Assembly: GCA_009778255.1 (NCBI GenBank)
Contig: WRKD01000206.1
Coordinates: forward strand, 1 to 19,442
DNA: 19,442 bases
Direction of reading: 5' to 3'
Origin: Bacillota bacterium
Lineage (GTDB): Bacteria; Bacillota; Dehalobacteriia; UBA4068
The notes under the pieces are model-generated. The model did no database searches. It saw only the letters and a program-made list of their open reading frames with translations, and was not told the origin of the DNA. Within the stretch, counting starts at the first letter, position 1; each line of letters opens with the position of its first letter. Both the position numbers and the translations under genes were made by a program. Of this stretch, positions 7,901 to 14,700 are shown one piece after another.

Positions 7901-10900
7901 AGCCGTTCTTATATCATAAGAATAAAGTCCGGTTTGCATGGCAAAATATTGAAGATGCGGGTTTTTTCTATCCCAAACAGCGCACATAGCGCGGGTGCTG
8001 TTAGCCCGGCAGTATTCCGGCGACTGCCAGGGCAAACGATTCATATTACTTCCATCTGCACCTATAGTATAAACAGACAGGGTATCTGCCCACTGAGATG
8101 GGGTGTCCATGTATTTTGGATACTGAGTAGCAGACCACAAACCACCAAAAGGTAAGCGTTCGCTAGAGATAAAGCCGATGATAGAACCGTCTTCGTTGAA
8201 AGGAGAAAAACTCAAGGTGTTATGAGCAAAAGTATCGCCATCTCGGCCATTACCAGAAAGCCGCCAAATCTGTGTACCATACTGATCGTCCATAAAGTGT
8301 AATGCTTCCGTTTGCATTTTTAGACCTAGGTTAATATTTATATTGGGATTTGTGTATTCTGTAAGAGGTTTGCCGGAAAAGTCGCCTGCTAGGATTGGTA
8401 CAGGCTTGATATTTTCTCTGTAAATTCTGGTAAATATTTCCGTAAGCCCTTGCCGTACTGGGCGGCCGGCTGGGGGTAATGGGTCGTTTATGTGGTCTCC
8501 CGGACCTCTGAGAGTTTTGGTTGTTAGGATATTGGAAACGTCTGAGACTATCCCCAGGGTTTCATTTACAGCTTTTATGTAAAAACTATATTCAGTGTAG
8601 GATAATAAGTTATCAACAGTATAGGATGTTACAGTTGCATCTACTCTGCCTATACAGATATTATCAGCACGGTAAATTTCATATTTTTCAGGTGCCGGCC
8701 TGCCTTCCGCAGTTGAAGAAGCAGTCCAGCCTAGGGAGATAGAATCTAGAGAGCTGCTCATGCGATAAAGATTTATAGGCGCGCTAAGCTCCGGGTTAGC
8801 CAAGGTTAAAGCCGTCAGAGTAGCGGATACTGGTGAGCAATAAATGTTTCCTCTCCTGGCTACAATAGACACATCATAAGAGGTAAAAGTGTTAAGATCA
8901 TTCACAGTACAGGTCGAAAGCATACCGGATAAGGTAATTTTTTTGACCCCGTCAATATATATATCATAAAAATCCGGCGCCAAAAATCCACCAGTTGTAT
9001 CGGAGGGCAGCCAAGAGATAGTGATACTGGTCATGGTCGCCCCAATCTGCCTGAGTTCGGTAGGGGCCAAAGGAGTTCTGCTGCCTACAGATGATTCATT
9101 GCCTTGATGATCAACTGCGGTGATGAAATAGAAATGAAAGTTGTTGGATACTTGATTATTGGCGCCCCAGTCGATATAGTGCTTTTCTTCAGTTGCTGGA
9201 ATAGAAGCTATCAGCCGGGCAGTAGTGGTATCTATACCCGCTTTTATCGGTCCTTCGTTGCTATAATATATATTGTAATACCAAATATCACTTTCATCTA
9301 GCGGAGAGTAATGTGACCAATCTATCTCTACAAAACAGACGGGTAGCTTGATATCAAGGTTATAATAATTAGGGAAATCATAAGTAACGTTGTTTACTAC
9401 TCTTATTATCTCTGGCTCGCCTATTGGTTGGGGCGCATCATTTTTAAAGGCGCTTACTATCATATCGGTCTGGCTATAATTACCATTCGGCGAAATTTTT
9501 ATAACATTAGAAAGCCTGTCGCTTTGCAAGCCGCAGTTTTCTTCCATAATCACACCAACTAGGACATTAACCTCTGTGAAAGGCCATGAGCAATGATTTT
9601 TGGGTATCACCCCGTTGTGAATTTTCTTCCAGGTAGCGCCTTCATCTAAAGAAGCGTAAACTATCCAGCCTTTAGCTTCCGCCGAGTGCGTGGGAGCATC
9701 CCAAATAAGGTTGTTGCCAATATAGCGCAGATTAACTGGTGCCTCGGGCGGCCTGACTACTGCCACATAGAGATCTTGGCTGGCAGCGGCGCTCCATAGA
9801 TCGTTCTGAGCGGCAGTGCCATGTGTAAAGCGGTTTTTGCCGGGGTCATTCAGATCGTATTTGCCTAACATTCCAGATTGGAAAAGAACCTTAGTTCCGT
9901 CGGGGCTAAGTTGCGGGTAAGTATTATTAGGATCCACTCTGCCGCCGTAACTGCTATCATATTGAGATACATTAAAGCGATTTATAAATGAATAGGTATT
10001 AACAATAGGCACAGCTATACCATTGCCATGGACAGTTCCTTGATAAATAGTGGAAGTTGTGGGAAGGGAAACACGGGCATTTGTATCGCAATTAATAGGG
10101 TCGGATACAGCGGCAACAATAATATCGCTGTTATTTGCTCCAAACATACCGCAATGGCCTGCTAAATAATTCTGGCTGGGGATAATAGATTTTATTAAAC
10201 TATTGTTAAGAAACGAAAACAATTGCAGCCCGTTGTTTTGATAATGATCCCAATTGGGAAATTCACTGGGCAAGCCCGGCGAAAAATACATGGCGAGCAC
10301 ATCTTCCCCTTGTTTTACATATTGAGGTGTGGCATTTCGCGCTGCATAATTGGTGATAAAGTTCACATGAGCAGCGTCAAAGATGCCATCTTTAGCCCAA
10401 AAAACTACATCATTGAGATCGAGATTAGTCATACCGTAGCCGAATACTACATCATTAGTTCCGGGTAGTACATAAACCATTTTTATCCGGACCGGGTTTT
10501 GCGCTGGACCGGATGAAGGGTATGAAACGCCTGGTATATAAGCAGGGATAGCTGTAACAGCAATGTCGTTCTCCTTTTCCGCTTGAAGAACGCCCTGCAG
10601 AGAAAAAAGCATCAGACAGTTCTCCGGGTTTTGGAAATCAGTGCTCCAGGATTCGCCATCATAAATAAACAGCCTGCCATCTGCGGTAAAGCCAGACATT
10701 AATTTATTGATTCTCTGATAGTTTGTATTGCTGTTCAGCCTGGTAGGAGCATAAACGTTCAAATCATCGACCAGCTTGGTATATATTGGGCTGGCGGGGT
10801 TTTGTACATTTACTCTATAAAGTGCGTATTTTCTTACTCCGCCTATGTCACTGATATATATCTGATAGAATTGTTTTGGATTAATTGTATCCCATGTTAC

Positions 10901-11515
10901 CGGTTGATTGACCCCTGAAGAATAAGCCCCTAAGCTGCTGCCTATCGACGCGGGATAAGGAAGCTTTGTTATAGCGCCTCCATCTGCAGACATTATAAAA
11001 CGGCTTTGCCAGCTTGATTTAGTGGTGCTTGCAAAAGTAGCGGCTACAGCACCGCCTAGATCGTTTTGCCATAAGCGATCGGAGTAAAAGGTGATCATAG
11101 AGCCATCTGCGCTCCACATATTTGCGTAGCCGTCACTGCGGTTCTCATAGTTGCCCCAGGGGTCGAATGTTAATCGCCAAATATGCGTACCATAAGCTTC
11201 ATCCATGAAGTGTAATGATTCGGTTTGACTTTTAAACCCGTCATAATACTGACTATCCAAGCCAGCTTGATCTGAGGGTAAAAGTGAATATAGATCGAAA
11301 GGTTTAGAGGTGTGGTAATCTAGGCGCTTAGCAATTTCGCTCAAACCGTTATGGATTTCTTGTTCTGTTTCTATTGCAGAAGCAGCGGCATTAATAATTC
11401 CGGTGGAGAAAATTAGCATTACAAATAGAATAATAACAATAAGACCGACAAGTGTTTTTCTGCACCTTTTTGAAGTAAAGGTTTCATTGTGCATAAGTAA
11501 TTTATTATAGAACAT
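4964..11515 (-). CDS. Giant secreted dockerin protein with duplicated beta-propeller/FN3 blocks and a CBM9-like domain
   Basis: About 2183 residues, exported. A signal peptide with a long basic n-region (SKRCRK), hydrophobic core near 22-42 and INAAASA cleavage region is seen. Order: propeller A (about 50-590, PD40-type LSPDGTKVLF), two fibronectin-like sandwiches, two FN3 domains (816-1001), propeller B (1021-1485, LSPDGTKITY), two sandwiches, FN3 (1731-1821), CBM9-like domain (1825-2015, ALDGHLSSREW), beta-sandwich (2021-2103), type I dockerin (2116-2178). Propeller blocks A and B are paralogous: FMDEAYGTHIWRL matches FMDDQYGTQIWRL, DLYVAVVRPP matches DLYVAVVHPP. No catalytic motif was recognised; a ligand-binding or substrate-targeting subunit is likely. 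The start at 11515 follows AAAGGAG by 8 bases; the same frame extends to an ATG at 11566, but that leaves an 11-base leader and puts the signal peptide further from the N-terminus. The dockerin implies docking to a cohesin scaffold. Confidence 0.85.
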   Translation of the reverse strand: MFYNKLLMHNETFTSKRCRKTLVGLIVIILFVMLIFSTGIINAAASAIETEQEIHNGLSEIAKRLDYHTSKPFDLYSLLPSDQAGLDSQYYDGFKSQTESLHFMDEAYGTHIWRLTFDPWGNYENRSDGYANMWSADGSMITFYSDRLWQNDLGGAVAATFASTTKSSWQSRFIMSADGGAITKLPYPASIGSSLGAYSSGVNQPVTWDTINPKQFYQIYISDIGGVRKYALYRVNVQNPASPIYTKLVDDLNVYAPTRLNSNTNYQRINKLMSGFTADGRLFIYDGESWSTDFQNPENCLMLFSLQGVLQAEKENDIAVTAIPAYIPGVSYPSSGPAQNPVRIKMVYVLPGTNDVVFGYGMTNLDLNDVVFWAKDGIFDAAHVNFITNYAARNATPQYVKQGEDVLAMYFSPGLPSEFPNWDHYQNNGLQLFSFLNNSLIKSIIPSQNYLAGHCGMFGANNSDIIVAAVSDPINCDTNARVSLPTTSTIYQGTVHGNGIAVPIVNTYSFINRFNVSQYDSSYGGRVDPNNTYPQLSPDGTKVLFQSGMLGKYDLNDPGKNRFTHGTAAQNDLWSAAASQDLYVAVVRPPEAPVNLRYIGNNLIWDAPTHSAEAKGWIVYASLDEGATWKKIHNGVIPKNHCSWPFTEVNVLVGVIMEENCGLQSDRLSNVIKISPNGNYSQTDMIVSAFKNDAPQPIGEPEIIRVVNNVTYDFPNYYNLDIKLPVCFVEIDWSHYSPLDESDIWYYNIYYSNEGPIKAGIDTTTARLIASIPATEEKHYIDWGANNQVSNNFHFYFITAVDHQGNESSVGSRTPLAPTELRQIGATMTSITISWLPSDTTGGFLAPDFYDIYIDGVKKITLSGMLSTCTVNDLNTFTSYDVSIVARRGNIYCSPVSATLTALTLANPELSAPINLYRMSSSLDSISLGWTASSTAEGRPAPEKYEIYRADNICIGRVDATVTSYTVDNLLSYTEYSFYIKAVNETLGIVSDVSNILTTKTLRGPGDHINDPLPPAGRPVRQGLTEIFTRIYRENIKPVPILAGDFSGKPLTEYTNPNININLGLKMQTEALHFMDDQYGTQIWRLSGNGRDGDTFAHNTLSFSPFNEDGSIIGFISSERLPFGGLWSATQYPKYMDTPSQWADTLSVYTIGADGSNMNRLPWQSPEYCRANSTRAMCAVWDRKNPHLQYFAMQTGLYSYDIRTAIYTKVVAYNPENEMKNIYCPPSASGKIIVIDDIGDNYPVCRVHIVDPYAKTVVEAPLALHLNFPPHHDQSKEYSIHGIGFLGGTDDIVWHYGSFANVGETIWYKMAAGYWDTAHVTLWNDGLDSTKPYPGHSTYNLSEIWRSDFMYSLLYDYGGGSFGGVGLNIYDMSKTGYEGFIKKISTVPGGHTAYNSYDPDTIIASCRDNYWGGLLGQGIIMKGNLSGPANNAKPFVNTYGGNQDQAYVANNRPDLSPDGTKITYHSSMLGYDSNNTTDLYVAVVHPPMSPVDIKCDSAGILSWKAPKYAREAKGFYIYYSANNGDSWSKAGSMIEIDPLLEPAAKAGSSYNFDLKGLDLQIGASYCFGIIMQEMCGLAGDSFDEVAYVVFNGSTYITSAGSAGIKDLKTTPPAAVGVPAITAYYKGNMYFGEGGAGREGTYNYPVCYNVIDWSFYEADLDDVWYYNIYYSVSGIPLPIPERRIASVPATDPPTYIDWQCLNSVEETDHFYFVTAVDHHFNESSAVPITDPPAPPTNLRILEPSLSTSINVAWDASSVSEGFPPPMNYRVYVNGSLTLTVDASTTQAVIGDLDPETTYSVSVSAYLWGLESAPCPAIAVTTGADQRLHIMVPKKNEPVALDGHLSSREWVFTKAEKVYWGSSDNKIEFGLLWDNDYLYIGAKVEDNDCPTDNPNWPTYQNDSLSIYLNGDGKRAGAYTSFDYEIEITSDSRVGAMWNASGAQGIALRTSYGFNVELKLPWSKLGIYNPQEEITAFGFDLQNNDRKGAAQRDAIIAWCGDENCYKNTSKFGLATLTGNTQLKGVKVSGIIKSYNPAKPAQIQLIQDGRSLYTIYTATIHDIYGQAEQKFLFPNVAPGTYDLVITKEAHTKFTVKNIEVGEAGLDLTQDPRPAVQLMTLRCGDLNGDGMINNSDLMILWNIANYNKSAAEALNSLGDLNGDGMINNLDLTILWLPYNYNRGEIIVN
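4982..5170 (-). other. Type I dockerin domain of the giant propeller protein
   Basis: Two F-hand calcium loops, DLNGDGMINNSD and DLNGDGMINNLD, each followed by a helix with ILW. Residues at loop positions 1, 3, 5, 9 and 12 are those expected for calcium binding. The two loops share an identical 32-bp stretch in the DNA (5028-5059 and 5130-5161), 102 bp apart. This dockerin lacks the cysteine that precedes the second loop in the other two dockerins. Confidence 0.9.
5471..6043 (-). other. CBM9-like carbohydrate-binding domain region
   Basis: Region encoding a family-9-like module: ALDGHLSSREWVFTKAEKV at the start, GLLWDNDYLYIGAKVEDND in the middle, NDSLSIYLNGDG, and a FGFDLQNNDRKGAAQRDAII strand near the end. 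This arrangement resembles the CBM9 domains on bacterial extracellular enzymes and cell-surface proteins. The exact ligand cannot be read from the sequence. Confidence 0.7.
7061..11371 (-). repeat. Internal duplication: two propeller/FN3 blocks
   Basis: Propeller A (9752-11371) and propeller B (7061-8455) share landmarks in the same order, and the matching continues through the sandwich domains that follow. The distance between matched landmarks is 897-971 residues, so copy A is about 70 residues longer inside its propeller. Local DNA similarity persists (for example near 8280-8325 and 11190-11235), but the copies have clearly diverged. Confidence 0.75.
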
Positions 11516-11523
11516 ATAACTCT

Positions 11524-11528
11524 CTCCT
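11524..11528 (-). promoter_or_regulatory. Ribosome binding site that decides the start of the giant dockerin gene
   Basis: AGGAG (within AAAGGAGAGA, 11521-11530 on the minus strand) lies 8 bases before the ATG at 11515. The alternative ATG at 11566 has only a short CGGAG about 4 bases upstream. The 11515 start also gives a conventional exported N-terminus. Confidence 0.65.
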
Positions 11529-11583
11529 TTCTGGACTAAGCCAAATTTTAACCATTTTCTGGGCATCTATCTCCGATAATTCT

Positions 11584-11612
11584 ATTATACAACTTAGAAA
11601 AAGTAAAAGCAA
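11584..11612 (-). promoter_or_regulatory. Promoter for the giant dockerin gene
   Basis: On the minus strand, -35 TTGCTT (11612-11607) and a perfect -10 TATAAT (11589-11584) are 17 bp apart. Transcription would begin near 11577, leaving a leader of about 60 bases to the start at 11515. The -35 box overlaps the foot of the hairpin at 11609-11664. Confidence 0.5.
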
Positions 11613-11664
11613 ATAATGAAAATCATACACAAACCAATGTTTTTGCATGATTTTCATTATTTGC
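11609..11664 (-). terminator. Long hairpin with T-rich tail, likely terminator of the subtilase-LRR gene
   Basis: GCAAATAATGAAAATCAT (11609-11626) has an exact 18-base reverse complement at 11647-11664. Pairing continues inward with two mismatches, leaving a very small loop. In the minus direction the stem is followed by CTTTTACTTTTTC, so it fits a rho-independent terminator about 120 bases after the stop of the protease gene. The stem is AT-rich, and the tail is interrupted, so a regulatory palindrome for the next gene is an alternative. Confidence 0.5.
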
Positions 11665-11786
11665 ACGGTTAGCGAATTTATCATTTAAGAGATAGTTATA
11701 AGTGGATTGTGTTTTAGAAAAATAACTACTTTACCTGCATTACGATATTTGCAGTATTCTTAGTACTAAGCATCTATTTTTCTAGT

Positions 11787-14700
11787 TCAGTTAAGATACT
11801 CAATTTCTATTTCGCCACGGTTATAATTATAGGGCAGCCATAGTATAGTCAAATCGAGATTATTGATAAGCCCGTCGCCGTTTAAATCGCAAAGCTTATT
11901 AATTGATTCGTCGGTTTTTTTGTTATAGTTGGCTAGGCTCCATAGTATCATCAAGTCACTCATATTGATTATACCATCGCCGTTAATATCTCCGCAACGC
12001 AAGGTCATCAGTTGTACCTCGGGGCGGTGGTCTAAAGTTAGATCAAGGTTAGTTTCTTTTACGATTATATTCTTAACTGTAAAATTGGTATGAGCGTCTT
12101 TGGTGATGAGCAGATCATATGTGCCGGAGGCAACATCTTTAAAGATAAAGCGTTGCTCTACTTGCCCAATGCCTTTTTGATAATCTGTGTATATAGTATA
12201 AGCAGGTTTTCCATTCTCTATAAGTTGTATGGTAGCAGTTTTTGCAGGGTCATAGCTTTTGATCACACCTTCAATACTAGCGCCGGATTTTTGAGGGTAA
12301 AACGCAAAAGTATCCCCCATAACCAGACCTAGTTTTTGCCAGCCATAAACATCGGCGGGAGATTTTATGCGGTTATAAGTACAATCGAGTTGCAATAGAG
12401 TGGTATTTTGCGAGATATCTAAAGAAGTCAGATTATTATTGTAGCAAAAAATGCTTTCTAAGGCAGTATTTATTGAAAGTTCTAATTTTGTTAGTTGATT
12501 ATGAGCACAGGAAAGATAGGTAAGTTTAGGATTATTTGAGAGATCCAGATTTGTAATTAGATTATTGCTGCAGTATAAATATTTAAGCGCTTGATTATTA
12601 GAAATATTCAGTTCGCTGAGTAGATTTTCACTGCAATCCAAAGAAAACAATAAAGGATTAGCCATTAATTCCAGTGCGCTTAGGTGGTTCTCCCAACAAA
12701 ACAACTCCATTAAAGCACTATTCTTTGACACATCTAGCATTGTTATTTGATTCTTGCCGCAAAATAAATACTCAAGAGAAGGATTCCCATATACATTCAG
12801 TGAAGATAGCAGATTATTGCCACAATCCACACGGGTAAGAGCAGGGTTTTTCATAAAATTCAAACTTAAGAGTTTATTGTTATTGCAATCCAAGCTTGTT
12901 AAATATGGATTCGATTCTATGTCCAATATGGTCAGCTGATTATTTCCACAATGTAAATACAATAGCGCAGTATTATTTGAAACATCCATTGAAGAAAGCC
13001 GGTTATTGTAACAATTCAAATAATCCAAAAGCGGGTTATTAGTTAAATTCAGAGTAGACAGCCGGTTATTGCCACAATCCAAATAATCCAAAAGCGGGTT
13101 ATTAGTTAAATTCAGAGTAGTCAGCCGGTTATTGCTGCAATTCAAATAATTCAAAAGTGGGTTATTATTTAAATTCAGAGTAGACAGCCGGTTATTATCG
13201 CAATCCAAAAAATATAAAATCGAATTTCCAGTTATATCTAGTTCAGAAAGCTGGTTAACAGCACATATCAAATAATGTAATTGTGAATTATTTACTACAT
13301 TAAGTGAAGTAAGTCTATTGAAACTGCAGTTTAAAAAATCTAAAACTGGATTAGCTGTTACATTCAATTCAGTCAATTGATTCCATGAACAGACTAGGAA
13401 CTGTATCTTGATGTTTTTAGATACATCTAATACAGTAAGACTATTATTACTGCAATCCAAAGAAATAAGTCCGGTATTTTTCGATATATCTAACAGCGCC
13501 AGTTGATTGTCGGCGCATTTTAGCATATAAAAGCCTGTGTTTTTCGATACATCTAGCTCGCGAAGTTGATTATTGCTACAATCTAATTCTTTCAAAGCGG
13601 TGTTTTCTAAGATATCCAGAGAGGATAATTGGTTGTTCCAACAAGACAACCACATTAATGCGCTATTTTGCGATACATTCAGCGAATTCAATTGATTATC
13701 GTTGCAATACAAACTTTCAAGTGCAGTATTAGAAGATACATCTAATACACTTAGACTACAGTTAACACAAGACAGAATATAAAGCTCTTTGTTTTGAGAT
13801 ACATCCAGTGTTTCTAAGGGATTGTCGCTACAATTCAAATACTGTAAAAAGGAATTGGCTGTTACATTCAGGGTTGTGAGGAGGTTGTTATAACAACTTA
13901 ATACAACCAAAGCTTTATTCTGTACTAAAGCGAGTGTTTTCAGTTGATTATCGCCACAGAATAATCTCGCTAAAACGGTATTATGTGACAAATCAAGTGT
14001 ACTAAGTTGATTATTGGTGCAATCTAATTCAACCAAGATGCCGTTTTGCTTAAGATTCAATTCTTTAAGTTCCTGATATGAGCAATTAAGTTGAACCAGT
14101 GATTTAAAATGTTCTATACCCGCTAAACTGGTGATAGTATAGGGAATACTCCAAGCATCTACATTTAATACCCGTATCCACGCTACATCATAATCCAAAA
14201 TAGCACCGAGAGGTTTATCGAGTATCTCTCGAATAGCCGCCAGAAAACCGGGGTCAATAAAAGAAGAAGTAATATCTTTACCACTGGGAGGTTCGCCGCT
14301 AAGCTGAGGATAGAATATAAAGGAACTGTCTAAAAATAGCAAAGGGCTTTCTTGCCAGCCGTTTACTTTTTCAAGAGAGCTTATATAATTGCCGGAGCAA
14401 TCAAGTTGACTTAATTGTTTTTGGTTCATTACACTTAATCTGGTCAGTAAGTTATCGGAACACCAGAATAGCTCTAACAGAGGGTTGTTAATTGTATCCA
14501 GCTCGTTTAACCGGCAGTTATAGCAACTTAAAAGTGTCAGCAAAGGGTTTTGTGAAATATCCAGCGTATCCAAGGGGTTGTCGCGGCACCACAAGCTGCT
14601 CAACGCTTTATTTTTCGATACATCAATAGAAGTCAATCTATTTCCTCCACAAGAAAAGACTACCAGTTCGGGATTATTAGATACATTTATTGCGGTAAGC

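Noticed and set aside
11516..11566. 17-residue N-terminal extension of the giant dockerin protein from ATG at 11566
   Set aside because: The ATG at 11515 has a much better ribosome site and gives a normal signal peptide; the longer form would start about 11 bases after the predicted transcription start. Not excluded.
11759..11770. 12-bp palindrome CTTAGTACTAAG after the protease gene
   Set aside because: Perfect but short and without a loop; nothing ties it to a function.
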